From assembly GCF_035599575.1 (NCBI RefSeq), contig NZ_CP141179.1, positions 372,001 through 436,000 on the forward strand: 64,000 nt of DNA. The letters run 5' to 3'. Below are positions 1 through 7,777 of the stretch, one piece after another; within the stretch, counting starts at the first letter, position 1; each line of letters starts with the position of its first letter. Origin of the DNA: Roseovarius sp. Pro17 (GTDB taxonomy: Bacteria > Pseudomonadota > Alphaproteobacteria > Rhodobacterales > Rhodobacteraceae). The translations under genes were made by a program, and so were the position numbers. A model generated the notes under the pieces. It searched no databases and was not told where the DNA came from. It saw only the letters and a list, made by a program, of their open reading frames with translations.

Positions 1-31
1 CGGCCCGAGGCGGTTGTTGCGGGGCGCAGCA

Positions 32-760
32 TTACCCCATCCGCAGCCCACCATTGATCGGGAATGTCGCGCCCGTAACAAAGCCCGCGTCTTCGGAGGC
101 AAGCAGCCGCACCCAGTGGGCAATCTCGTCCGGTTGCCCCAGTCGCCCGACTGGAATCTGAGCGACGATATTGTCTATGATCTTCTGAGGCATGGCGGTC
201 ACCATCGCGGTTTCGACGTAGCCGGGCGAAATCGCGTTCACCGTAATGCCTTTAAAGACACTTTCGCGGGCCAGCGCGCGGGTAAACCCTTCGACGCCGG
301 CCTTGGCTGCGCAGTAGTTCGTCTGACCTGCCTGACCATTCGCGGCGTTTACCGACGATATATTGATGACCCTGCCATATTCACGCTTGCGCATGCCCGG
401 AATGATGTGACGGCACATGTTGAACATCGACCCCAGATCGACATCGATGACCGCGTCCCAATCCGCGCGATCCATCTTGTGAAGCATGCGGTCCTTGTTC
501 ACACCGGCATTATTGACCAGCACGTCGATCGGCCCCAGTTCCTCTTCGACACGCGCGATGCCTGCGCCACAGGCGTCAAAATCGGAAACATCCCACTCGA
601 ACACGGGGATTCCGGTCGCTTTGTGAAATGCATCTGCCTTGTCGCCGCCCAGATACGAGGCCGCGACCTCAAATCCAGCGTCGCGCAACGCCTTTGCGGC
701 AGCCGCACCCAGACCCCGTTCACCCCCGGTCACAAGGGCCACTCGACTTGAACTGCTCAT
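32..760 (-). CDS. phaB: Acetoacetyl-CoA reductase, SDR family
   Basis: NADPH-dependent reduction of acetoacetyl-CoA to (R)-3-hydroxybutyryl-CoA, the second step of polyhydroxybutyrate synthesis in the cytoplasm. The 242-residue protein is a classical short-chain dehydrogenase: TGGERGLG cofactor loop at residues 11-18, NNAG at 83-86, catalytic Ser near 135, and Tyr149/Lys153 in the YxxxK arrangement. The stretch QTNYCAAKAG and the PGYVET loop resemble PhaB more than FabG. The start is preceded by AGGA. The left window edge cuts off whatever follows, so a partner phaA cannot be seen. FabG-like activity on acyl-ACP is the main alternative. Confidence 0.9.
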   Translation of the reverse strand: MSSSSRVALVTGGERGLGAAAAKALRDAGFEVAASYLGGDKADAFHKATGIPVFEWDVSDFDACGAGIARVEEELGPIDVLVNNAGVNKDRMLHKMDRADWDAVIDVDLGSMFNMCRHIIPGMRKREYGRVINISSVNAANGQAGQTNYCAAKAGVEGFTRALARESVFKGITVNAISPGYVETAMVTAMPQKIIDNIVAQIPVGRLGQPDEIAHWVRLLASEDAGFVTGATFPINGGLRMG

Positions 761-982
761 GGATTGTCCTTCTAGTTCCAGCTTTGGCTGAAACTCTGCG
801 ACACCATCGTCGATACCACATTAACTGTGGTCAAGAGAGGGCCACGCCCGTCAGTTGTCTCATTGAGACTTTCCAACGCACGCCTTGATGAGCTGGATAA
901 TGCACCGCCAGTTAAGATCGTGGGCTGCCGCGCCGTGTTGACTGACATACCTGAATCGCTTCGCTAAAGATCATTCCCGGCG

Positions 983-996
983 TTGATTTTAATCAA
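983..996. promoter_or_regulatory. FNR/FnrL-type binding site
   Basis: TTGAT-TTTA-ATCAA is an exact match to the FNR-family half-sites with 4-nt spacing. It lies in the 309-bp divergent gap between phaB and the small helix-turn-helix gene, about 74 bp before the latter's ATG. If the site sits at -41.5, transcription would start near 1031, a position suited to oxygen-responsive activation of the small gene. The rest of the gap shows no other recognisable element. Confidence 0.7.
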
Positions 997-1069
997 TCGC
1001 CGAGTCTATCCGTCTGTAAGACTGGGCCCTTCTGCAACGTCACTTTTTCTGGCCGTATGGGAGGCAACA

Positions 1070-1324
1070 ATGGATGATCTCCGGTCCACTCCGATAGAAC
1101 AGTTGGCACGTGAGCAGGCCATTTCGAAAGCTTGGCAAGCGTCACGGCACAAAGATTCACCCTTTTTGCCAAAAGATGATTTTACGGCTCTTGGCCCGCA
1201 GCCAAAGGCCTGCTTGGAAGCCTTTTCCGATCTGGGGCTTTCGACGCGCGAAATAGCCCGCTACCTGAAGATGCCTCACGGAACCATCGCGAGCCTTTGC
1301 GCCATCTGGAACATTCGCAATTGA
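1070..1324 (+). CDS. Small helix-turn-helix protein, function unknown
   Basis: An 84-residue protein starting at the ATG behind GGGAGG. I do not recognise a named family. The last 30 residues ([19 protein letters not shown]) have the pattern of a helix-turn-helix, with 'STREIARYL' as first helix and a turn before '[10 protein letters not shown]'. The N-terminal half is charged and unremarkable. The gene lies downstream of an exact FnrL-type box, suggesting expression under low oxygen. Its stop codon is only about 20 bp from the start of homology in the rplW fragment, so this gene borders the rearrangement breakpoint. An upstream in-frame TTG at 983 falls inside the FnrL box and is unlikely. 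Confidence 0.6.
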   Translation: MDDLRSTPIEQLAREQAISKAWQASRHKDSPFLPKDDFTALGPQPKACLEAFSDLGLSTREIARYLKMPHGTIASLCAIWNIRN

Positions 1325-1341
1325 AATGCGTCTTTTCTCGA

Positions 1342-1588
1342 ATGGATGCCACGATGGCGTCCGAGAATGGCGCAGTGGTGTTCGAGGTCGCGATTGGCAG
1401 CAATAAGCCGCAGATCAAAGAGGCCGTTGAGGCGCTGTTCGGCGTCAAGGCGAAGGCCGTCGACACGACCGTTACCAAAGGCAAGGCCAAGCGTTTCCGT
1501 GGCCGTCTGGGCAAGCGCGCCGACGTCAAGAAGGCGTATGTAACGCTGGAAGAAGGCAACCACGATCGACGTGACCACCGGTTTCTGA
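1342..1588 (+). pseudogene. rplW: Truncated, frameshifted ribosomal protein L23
   Basis: From about 1345 the reading frame gives [15 protein letters not shown], then [19 protein letters not shown] and [18 protein letters not shown], which is typical alphaproteobacterial L23. The roughly 20 N-terminal residues normally present are missing; the bases before 1342 instead belong to the end of the small helix-turn-helix gene. Near 1560 one extra C shifts the frame, so the expected end [12 protein letters not shown] at 1586-1588 is read out of frame and translation runs on to 1605. No ribosome binding site is seen. In standard S10 clusters rplW lies directly before rplB, which is the direction seen here, 1.3 kb away. 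It is most likely a non-functional remnant, with the working rplW elsewhere in the genome. Confidence 0.85.
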
Positions 1589-1613
1589 TTTCAGTGTTAG
1601 CTTGAAGATTGAG

Positions 1614-1645
1614 AACCTCGGTTGCGAAAGTGGCCGGGGTTTTCT
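1614..1645 (+). terminator. Terminator-like hairpin after the rplW remnant
   Basis: AACCTCGG at 1614-1621 pairs with CCGGGGTT at 1634-1641 (one G-T pair) around a 12-nt loop and is followed by TTTCTG. It may be the original rplW terminator or attenuator retained with the fragment. Confidence 0.5.
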
Positions 1646-1737
1646 GTTGCCGGTGTCTGCTTGAACCTAGATGAACCATGCCGCGCGGTAAGGTTAACGT
1701 CGGCTTTTGTCAGCGATACTTACTTACAGCCGGAATT

Positions 1738-2337
1738 TTAACCAAAACTCTGATGAGCAACATCAAACTGCATACGCCAACGCGCGCCGCCTGATCGAAA
1801 AAGAAACGCGTCGTTAGCTTGTGAACCTTCGGGAACGATTGTTCGACGGACACCGTCTCGGATGACTTCCGAACCAAGACTGCGAAAGAGCCGTGCAGAC
1901 ACACCAATACGGTCGTCACCACCAACGCTTGGGCGTTCATTTACAGCAAGCCAAATTTGATCAACGGTGGGCGGTCTGCTGGCGGCAACTGTTGGGCCGA
2001 TACGCAACTGTACATTTTCGACCAATCTATCTAACGCACTGGCCCTATCTGAGGCATCGAAGCTATCCCATTCGTAAGCGCGGACGGCAAAACCTAGAAA
2101 ACGGTTCGCTTGCGTTGGAGAAATTGGTACATGCACTTCTAAATTTGACAAACCGATTGATCGGGGGGCACCCCGACCCGGAAAGTTAACTGCAAGAATC
2201 CCTGTATCGACTGTTTTCACTTGAAGCTGACCGCCAAGGCCAGTCAAGAAAATGAATTCAAGGCGCGGTTCGTCACCGCGAACTTCCGCTACATCTTCTA
2301 ATCGAAGTGAATATTCTATCGTTATCAAATCGGTCAT
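1738..2337 (-). CDS. Hypothetical protein inserted between rplW remnant and rplB
   Basis: A 199-residue protein that I do not recognise. It has no signal peptide or membrane segment. The sequence is rich in alternating hydrophobic residues that suggest a beta-rich fold (ITIEYSLRLEDV, LEFIFLTGLGG, LEVHVPISPT), and a central RLVENVQLRIGP segment. Its DNA is visibly less GC-rich than the ribosomal genes, and it runs against them on the reverse strand, which points to an insertion of foreign or accessory DNA into the former rplW-rplB junction. No clear Shine-Dalgarno is evident. It is probably a real gene because it stays open without stops in low-GC DNA, but this is not certain. Confidence 0.5.
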   Translation of the reverse strand: MTDLITIEYSLRLEDVAEVRGDEPRLEFIFLTGLGGQLQVKTVDTGILAVNFPGRGAPRSIGLSNLEVHVPISPTQANRFLGFAVRAYEWDSFDASDRASALDRLVENVQLRIGPTVAASRPPTVDQIWLAVNERPSVGGDDRIGVSARLFRSLGSEVIRDGVRRTIVPEGSQANDAFLFRSGGARWRMQFDVAHQSFG

Positions 2338-2857
2338 GATTTGCCCTTCTTCAAACGAAGACGTCTGTCGCCTCCGACAATTGGTGTATTTCCCAATGCT
2401 AGGCTGGCCTGCCTATTTATCGGAAGCCTCAAAATGTTGACCAGAGCTCAGCAACTTTGGATGTATCCTATCAGAACAGCATACCCATGCCTCGAAAATT
2501 TTTTTGACGGTAAGGGAGGCGGGTGTTGACCAACGACGCGAGACTGACTGTTTGATCTGGCGAAGCTAAATTTGCTGGCTCTCACTTCATCCTCCCAATC
2601 GGCGCTTGCCCGGCTTGGGGTGGGGCATCGGACGAAGAGTGGCAGAATGGCCGGAATCCTCTATCATCCGCTTGACCCCACCGTGCGCAGCACCTAAACG
2701 ACCCTATCCACGTGGCCTCGGATTCGTCCGGGGCTTCGTTTTCGTCTCGATAGACGATCTAGCCGGGGACCTTCGGGGCCCTATACCAATGGTGGGCCAG
2801 ACCCACCCTACATAGGCGGAACGTTAACCGCCGTTTGCTAAACGGAAGACAGAAAGC
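2338..2857 (+). promoter_or_regulatory. Leader region of the rplB cluster with serial hairpins
   Basis: This 520-bp gap holds no convincing gene. Its first 300 bp are AT-richer and featureless. The last 140 bp are GC-rich and carry a chain of hairpins: CCTCGG/CCGGGG at 2716-2733 followed by CTTCGTTTTCG, GGTGGG/CCCACC at 2791-2807, GGCGG/CCGCC at 2815-2832, and CCGTTT/AAACGG at 2831-2845. The last two share bases 2831-2832 and so compete, and the final one ends just before the rplB start region. With the upstream part of the S10 cluster absent, a promoter for rplB-rplP must lie here. The hairpins could be an r-protein leader, which is inference only. Confidence 0.45.
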
Positions 2858-3700
2858 ATGGCACTCAAGTCGTATAAGCCAACGACGCCGGGCCAGCGCG
2901 GGCTGGTGCTGATCGACCGTTCGGAGCTGTACAAAGGACGCCCCGTCAAATCCCTCACTGAGGGTTTGTCGAAATCGGGTGGCCGGAACAACACCGGACG
3001 TATCACATCGCGTCGTCGCGGGGGTGGGGCCAAGCGCCTCTACCGGATCGTTGATTTCAAACGTAACAAATTCGATATGGCGGCAACCGTCGAGCGGATC
3101 GAATATGACCCGAACCGGACCGCATTCATCGCTCTCGTCAAGTATGACGATGGCGAGCAGACCTATATCCTGGCGCCTCAGCGTCTGGCCGTCGGTGACA
3201 AGATCTATTCCGGCACCAAGGTCGACATCAAGCCCGGCAACTGCATGCCGTTCTCGGGTATGCCCATCGGCACGATCATCCACAACATCGAGATGAAGCC
3301 CGGCAAGGGTGGTCAGATCGCACGTGCGGCTGGCACCTATGCTCAGTTCGTCGGTCGTGATGGTGGTTACGCGCAGATCCGCCTCAGCTCGGGCGAGCTT
3401 CGCCTCGTGCGGCAGGAATGCAAGGCAACGGTTGGCGCGGTTTCGAACCCCGACAACTCGAACCAGAACTACGGCAAGGCTGGTCGCATGCGTCACAAGG
3501 GCATTCGTCCTTCTGTGCGCGGTGTCGTCATGAACCCGATCGATCACCCGCATGGTGGTGGTGAAGGCCGGACATCTGGTGGTCGTCACCCGGTGACCCC
3601 ATGGGGCAAGCCGACCAAGGGCTACCGTACCCGCAATAAGAACAAGGCGTCGCAGAAGCTGATCATCCGCTCGCGTCACGCCAAGAAGAAGGGCCGCTAA
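2858..3700 (+). CDS. rplB: 50S ribosomal protein L2
   Basis: L2 binds 23S rRNA near the peptidyl transferase centre and is needed for subunit association. The 280-residue length and sequence are standard: the RNA-binding [12 protein letters not shown] and [12 protein letters not shown] segments near residues 45-68, and the conserved C-terminal [20 protein letters not shown] around residues 224-243. It is the first gene of a tight five-gene run, with 3 nt separating it from rpsS. The normal preceding gene rplW is present only as a damaged fragment 1.3 kb upstream. Confidence 0.98.
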   Translation: MALKSYKPTTPGQRGLVLIDRSELYKGRPVKSLTEGLSKSGGRNNTGRITSRRRGGGAKRLYRIVDFKRNKFDMAATVERIEYDPNRTAFIALVKYDDGEQTYILAPQRLAVGDKIYSGTKVDIKPGNCMPFSGMPIGTIIHNIEMKPGKGGQIARAAGTYAQFVGRDGGYAQIRLSSGELRLVRQECKATVGAVSNPDNSNQNYGKAGRMRHKGIRPSVRGVVMNPIDHPHGGGEGRTSGGRHPVTPWGKPTKGYRTRNKNKASQKLIIRSRHAKKKGR

Positions 3701-3703
3701 GAT

Positions 3704-3982
3704 ATGGCACGTTCTGTATGGAAAGGCCCCTTTGTCGATGCCTACGTCCTGAAAAAGGCCGAAGCATCGCGTGAGGGCGGTCGTAACGAAGTCATCAAGA
3801 TATGGTCGCGCCGCTCGACGATCCTGCCCCAGTTTGTGGGCCTGACGTTTGGCGTCTACAACGGTCGCAAGCATATCCCTGTCAACGTCAGCGAAGACAT
3901 GATTGGTCAGAAGTTCGGTGAGTATTCGCCGACACGGACCTACACAGGTCATGCCGCCGACAAAAAAGCGAAGCGGAAGTAA
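3704..3982 (+). CDS. rpsS: 30S ribosomal protein S19
   Basis: S19 sits in the 30S head, forms a complex with S13 and contacts the A-site finger of the large subunit. The 92-residue protein has the expected start [12 protein letters not shown], the [19 protein letters not shown] core, and the [17 protein letters not shown] tail. It lies 3 nt behind rplB and 3 nt before rplV, so the genes are surely cotranscribed. Confidence 0.98.
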   Translation: MARSVWKGPFVDAYVLKKAEASREGGRNEVIKIWSRRSTILPQFVGLTFGVYNGRKHIPVNVSEDMIGQKFGEYSPTRTYTGHAADKKAKRK

Positions 3983-3985
3983 GTC

Positions 3986-4366
3986 ATGGGCAAGGAAAAG
4001 AACCCCCGCCGCGTGGCCGACAACGAAGCAATGGCAAAACTGCGCATGCTTCGTACCAGCCCGCAGAAACTGAACCTTCTGGCGCAGCTTATTCGCGGCA
4101 AGAAGGTCGACAAGGCATTGACTGACCTCGCGTTTTCGCAAAAGCGGATCGCCGAGGATGTGCGCAAATGTCTGCAATCCGCCATCGCCAACGCCGAGAA
4201 TAATCACAATCTCGACGTGGATGAGCTGGTCGTGGCCGAAGCATATGTCGGAAAGAACCTGGTCATGAAGCGCGGTCGCCCGCGTGCCCGTGGCCGGTTT
4301 GGCGCCCTGCGCAAGCCGTTCTCGGAAATCACGATCACAGTGCGTCAAGTCGAGGAGCAAGCCTGA
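3986..4366 (+). CDS. rplV: 50S ribosomal protein L22
   Basis: L22 lines the polypeptide exit tunnel with its extended beta hairpin. The 126-residue protein carries the family's [20 protein letters not shown] near residues 18-37, and the tunnel-hairpin region [21 protein letters not shown] at the C-terminal end. The GTG/ATG context gives one clear start (ATGGGCAAGG) after rpsS. Its TGA stop shares one base with the rpsC ATG, so the two are translationally coupled. Confidence 0.98.
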   Translation: MGKEKNPRRVADNEAMAKLRMLRTSPQKLNLLAQLIRGKKVDKALTDLAFSQKRIAEDVRKCLQSAIANAENNHNLDVDELVVAEAYVGKNLVMKRGRPRARGRFGALRKPFSEITITVRQVEEQA

Positions 4367-5073
4367 TGGGTAATAAAGTAAATCCGATCGGTATGCGCCT
4401 TCAGGTGAACCGCACCTGGGACAGCCGCTGGTATGCCGACACCAAGGACTACGGAAACCTGCTGCTTGAGGATATCGCCATGCGCGAGTTCATCAAGAAA
4501 GAGTGCAAGCAGGCCGGCATCAGCCGCGTGATCATCGAGCGTCCGCACAAGAAATGTCGCGTCACGGTTCACACAGCGCGCCCCGGCGTCATCATCGGCA
4601 AGAAAGGCGCAGACATCGAAACCCTGCGCAAGAAGCTGGCGGCGATGACGGCAAGCGAGCTGCACCTCAATATCGTCGAAGTGCGCAAGCCCGAACTGGA
4701 CGCAGCGCTGGTGGGTGAGAGCATCGCCCAGCAGCTCGAGCGTCGGGTCAGCTTTCGCCGTGCGATGAAACGCGCCGTGCAGAACGCCATGCGTATGGGT
4801 GCCCTCGGCATCCGTGTGAACCTCGCCGGCCGCCTTGGCGGCGCCGAGATCGCCCGGACCGAATGGTACCGCGAGGGCCGCGTGCCCCTGCACACGCTGC
4901 GGGCCGATATCGATTACGCGCATGTCGAGGCACTGACTGCCTACGGCATCATCGGGATCAAGACCTGGATCTTCAAAGGCGAGATCATGGATCACGACCC
5001 GTCCGCGCGTGACCGGAAGGCTCAGGAACTTCAGGACGGTCCGGCACCTCGCGGTGCTGGTGGCCGTCGCTAA
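4366..5073 (+). CDS. rpsC: 30S ribosomal protein S3
   Basis: S3 forms part of the mRNA entry channel and has helicase-like activity at the entry site. The 235-residue protein starts [12 protein letters not shown], has the KH domain with [17 protein letters not shown] near residues 75-91, and the C-terminal domain with [21 protein letters not shown]. It overlaps rplV by one base and precedes rplP by 13 nt. Confidence 0.98.
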   Translation: MGNKVNPIGMRLQVNRTWDSRWYADTKDYGNLLLEDIAMREFIKKECKQAGISRVIIERPHKKCRVTVHTARPGVIIGKKGADIETLRKKLAAMTASELHLNIVEVRKPELDAALVGESIAQQLERRVSFRRAMKRAVQNAMRMGALGIRVNLAGRLGGAEIARTEWYREGRVPLHTLRADIDYAHVEALTAYGIIGIKTWIFKGEIMDHDPSARDRKAQELQDGPAPRGAGGRR

Positions 5074-5086
5074 GGGGGAATGACAG

Positions 5087-5500
5087 ATGCTACAACCAAA
5101 ACGCACTAAATTCCGCAAGCAGTTCAAGGGCCGTATCAAGGGCGAGGCCAAAGGCGGCTCCGACCTGAACTTCGGCTCCTTCGGATTGAAGGCGACCCAG
5201 CCCGAGCGTGTGACAGCGCGTCAGATCGAGGCGGCTCGCCGCGCGATGACACGTCATATGAAGCGTCAGGGCCGTGTCTGGATTCGGATTTTCCCCGATG
5301 TGCCGGTCACGTCCAAGCCTACCGAAGTCCGCATGGGTAAAGGTAAAGGCTCGGTCGATTATTGGGCCGCACGGGTCAAGCCGGGCCGTATCATGTTCGA
5401 GCTAGACGGCGTCAGCGAAGAAATCGCGGTCGAGGCCCTGCGCCTTGCAGCGATGAAACTGCCGATCAAAACACGGGTCGTTCAGCGCGAGGACTGGTGA
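5087..5500 (+). CDS. rplP: 50S ribosomal protein L16
   Basis: L16 helps position the A-site and P-site tRNAs on the large subunit. The 137-residue protein begins [16 protein letters not shown] and carries the standard [33 protein letters not shown] and [14 protein letters not shown] segments. It is the last ribosomal gene here: a structured hairpin region and a terminator follow, and the usual next genes (rpmC, rpsQ, rplN) are absent. This is therefore a second break in the S10 cluster. Confidence 0.98.
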   Translation: MLQPKRTKFRKQFKGRIKGEAKGGSDLNFGSFGLKATQPERVTARQIEAARRAMTRHMKRQGRVWIRIFPDVPVTSKPTEVRMGKGKGSVDYWAARVKPGRIMFELDGVSEEIAVEALRLAAMKLPIKTRVVQREDW

Positions 5501-5525
5501 TTTTCGCTTAGGCGAAATTCACCAA

Positions 5526-5565
5526 GTGCGGTGAAGCGGATTGCACAGCAATCTGCGGGCCGCAC
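5526..5565 (+). other. Long two-part hairpin after rplP
   Basis: GTGCGG at 5526-5531 pairs with CCGCAC at 5560-5565, and inside it GCGGATTGC (5536-5544) pairs with GCAATCTGC (5548-5556) around ACA, separated by a TGAA/GGG internal loop. A smaller hairpin (TTCGC/GCGAA) precedes it at about 5503-5516. There is no T-tract, so this looks like an mRNA-stabilising 3' structure or a processed RNA rather than the terminator, which follows separately. Confidence 0.5.
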
Positions 5566-5584
5566 CCCTGTAGAGAATAATGAA

Positions 5585-5620
5585 GCCCCCGCCGAGAGAT
5601 CGGCAGGGGCATTTTGTATT
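5585..5620 (+). terminator. Intrinsic terminator of the ribosomal cluster
   Basis: GCCCCCGCCGA at 5585-5595 pairs with TCGGCAGGGGC at 5600-5610 (one C-A mismatch) around a GAGA tetraloop and is followed by ATTTTGTATTGTT. It closes the rplB-rplP unit. Confidence 0.8.
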
Positions 5621-5723
5621 GTTCTGGGGAGACCGCTTGCCCGCCATTCTCTCAGAACATCTCACCGATTTGCTCCAATCGTGATATTGTGAGTTACATC
5701 AAATTCCAGTTCGGGAGTTCGTC

Positions 5724-6392
5724 ATGTTTTCCCTAAACGCGGGACACTTGGTTTCAATCACGTGCCTGTTTTTCATCTCGGTGGGGAGTGGTAGCGCGGC
5801 GCAAACTCTTTTTAATTATGATGATGGCTCGCCCTGCGTCCTCCATGAAATTACTGCTGAACTAGAGGAAACCGTGCGGTCAGGCAGCTTGTGCAGTGGG
5901 TTGCCAGAGCTGGATAGCTGCCTTGTCGGCCATTGGGTAATGGATCAGGATTCCTACGATCATGAATTGCGCAGAATGCTCGAAGGCAAAGATGGTATTA
6001 CAATCCAGCAGGCGGATATGGCGGCCGAGATGTTGATCAATGACAAGGGGATTGTGCGATCCTGTCTGGCGGGGCTTGTCCTTGGCAAAGTAGAAAGCCG
6101 GGGCGTGACCGGGACGATTGAACTCATCACGCGCGGTCGCTCGCTGGTGCATATCGGGCAGGAAACCGCGCTCGACTTTGAGAATACGATCTGCGTGAAC
6201 CCGATTGCTGATGAAGTGACGTCGTTGGCAAAGGTCACTATTGGGGGTCACACCAGCGAGAATATCAGCCCCCCTCCTGCCTTATTCTTTCCCGTGGGGT
6301 CCAAGATGACGTGCCGGGGCAATACGCTTACGGTCGTTACCTATCCCGAGGGCGTGGATTATGTGGAGCACGTGTTTAACCGCCGCAGGTAG
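5724..6392 (+). CDS. Secreted hypothetical protein
   Basis: A 222-residue protein of unknown function. It opens with a signal peptide: a hydrophobic stretch (HLVSITCLFFISVGSGS) with a likely cut after SAA near residue 25, so it is exported to the periplasm. The mature part holds several cysteines (in SPCVL, GSLCSG, DSCLVG, RSCLAG, TICVNP, MTCRGN), suggesting disulfides. A region around residues 95-125 is helical and the end is beta-rich. It follows the ribosomal terminator with its own promoter space, and its AT-richer start region suggests an accessory gene. No family was recognised. Confidence 0.6.
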   Translation: MFSLNAGHLVSITCLFFISVGSGSAAQTLFNYDDGSPCVLHEITAELEETVRSGSLCSGLPELDSCLVGHWVMDQDSYDHELRRMLEGKDGITIQQADMAAEMLINDKGIVRSCLAGLVLGKVESRGVTGTIELITRGRSLVHIGQETALDFENTICVNPIADEVTSLAKVTIGGHTSENISPPPALFFPVGSKMTCRGNTLTVVTYPEGVDYVEHVFNRRR

Positions 6393-6404
6393 TGGGCGGC
6401 GATT

Positions 6405-6560
6405 TCAACCCCAAGCGTAACTAGAACTCACGCTTATCCAATCACCCTCCGACATATTCACCGGCACCTCGTGCCGCAGCCAGCTTTCCCACAGCAGCGC
6501 TTCGCCGGCCTAGGGCGTCACATATGTAAACGTGCGCACTTCATCTCGCGTTGATCCTGC
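6405..6560 (-). pseudogene. 3' remnant of a 2OG-Fe(II) oxygenase-like gene
   Basis: Reading the reverse strand gives VRTFTYVTP-stop-AGEALLWESWL, then RHEVPVNMSEGDWISVSSS, ending YAWG-stop at 6405-6407. The wording (WESWLRHEVPxN, then IS-S-Y) matches the C-terminal end of the putative 2OG-Fe(II) oxygenase family TIGR02466, including its conserved RH. An in-frame TAG interrupts it and the frame is lost upstream of about 6560, so it is a decayed remnant. The 374-bp gap before the glutathione transferase holds nothing else recognisable. Confidence 0.6.
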
Positions 6561-6766
6561 GTCATGAGCGTCTCACGGCTCCCAAATCTGGGAGGTCAAA
6601 GAAAATACTCCGCGAGTAACTGCATATCTGCAGGCAGTGGGGTCGAGCAGAAATCGTTCCGCTTTCATCAACGCCTCTTTGCGGTTGGTAGGTCTGTTCA
6701 AAACACCCTTGAACTGTCATCTCTAGGCTAGGCAACCTGCAACGAAACCTAGAAGGAAGAGATGAC

Positions 6767-7777
6767 ATGGGTCTTCTTATAGATGGCCGCTGGCACGACC
6801 AGTGGTACGATACCGCAAAATCCGGCGGGAAATTCGAACGCAAGGAAAGCGTGTTCCGCAACTGGGTTACGCCCGACGGTACTCCGGGGCCCACAGGTGA
6901 AGGCGGGCATCGCGCCGAAGCAGGCCGCTATCATCTCTATGTCAGTCTGGCCTGTCCATGGGCGCACAGGACGCTGATCATGCGCCGGCTCAAAGGCCTC
7001 GAAGACGCCGTATCCGTTTCCGTCGTCCACTGGTACATGGGCGAAAATGGCTGGACGTTCGAGGACGGCCCTGGCGTGGTGCCCGATCCGATCCATGGCG
7101 CCGAACTGTTGCATCAGGTCTACACGGCCGCAGTATCCGACTATACCGGCAGGGTGACCGTTCCCCTGTTGTGGGATCGCCAGACCAAAACGATTGTCAG
7201 CAACGAGAGTGCCGACATCCTACGTATGTTCAACTCCGCTTTTGACGGTGTCGGGGCGCGGGCGGGTGACTATTACCCCGAACAGCTTCGTGGCGAAATC
7301 GATGCGGTAAATGCCGCGGTCTACGAGCCGATCAACAACGGGGTCTACAAGGCCGGGTTCGCCACGACGCAGGATGCTTATCTCTCGGCAGTCGAACCCC
7401 TGTTCGCGGCGCTCGATGACATGGAGCAGCGACTTGCGGAGCGCCGCTACCTTGTCGCAAACCGTTTGACCGAAGCCGATATCCGCTTGTTCACCACGCT
7501 TGTGCGTTTTGATCCGGTCTATGTCGGTCACTTCAAATGCAACCAGCGGCGTCTGGTCGATTATCCTGCCCTATGGGCTTATGCGCGCGACATTTTCCAA
7601 ATGCCGGGCGTCTCGGACACTGTCGATTTCAACCATATCAAGCGCCACTATTTTGAGAGCCACCCGACTGTGAACCCATCCGGCATCGTGCCGATTGGCC
7701 CGCAGATCGACTTTACCGCGGCGCATGATCGAGGCGCGCTTGGACCCGCCGCCTTCCCTTCAGAAGCGGCAGCCTGA
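6767..7777 (+). CDS. Glutathionyl-hydroquinone reductase (Xi-class GST)
   Basis: Enzymes of this class (YqjG/ECM4) use glutathione to reduce glutathionyl-hydroquinones in the cytoplasm. The 336-residue length fits the class. The catalytic cysteine is Cys63 in SLACPWAHRTL, the class signature, with a thioredoxin-like N-terminal domain containing VSNESADILRMFN (cis-Pro/gamma-glutamyl binding region) and an all-helical C-terminal domain with TEADIRLFTTLVRFDPVYVGHFKCN. The start follows GAAGGAAGAG. It stands alone between a pseudogene and an opposite-strand gene; its role is likely quinone or xenobiotic detoxification. Confidence 0.9.
   Translation: MGLLIDGRWHDQWYDTAKSGGKFERKESVFRNWVTPDGTPGPTGEGGHRAEAGRYHLYVSLACPWAHRTLIMRRLKGLEDAVSVSVVHWYMGENGWTFEDGPGVVPDPIHGAELLHQVYTAAVSDYTGRVTVPLLWDRQTKTIVSNESADILRMFNSAFDGVGARAGDYYPEQLRGEIDAVNAAVYEPINNGVYKAGFATTQDAYLSAVEPLFAALDDMEQRLAERRYLVANRLTEADIRLFTTLVRFDPVYVGHFKCNQRRLVDYPALWAYARDIFQMPGVSDTVDFNHIKRHYFESHPTVNPSGIVPIGPQIDFTAAHDRGALGPAAFPSEAAA

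Noticed and set aside
1297..1605. TTG-start ORF covering the rplW fragment as a functional gene
   Set aside because: The first 15 residues come from the neighbour gene's other frame, there is no ribosome site, and the C-terminus is frameshifted; it is better taken as a pseudogene.
2759..4360. 533-codon open frame on the reverse strand over rplB-rplV
   Set aside because: It lies wholly antisense to three certain ribosomal genes, and its residues (repeated RRR, DDR, His runs) reflect their codon bias; no ribosome site or family match.
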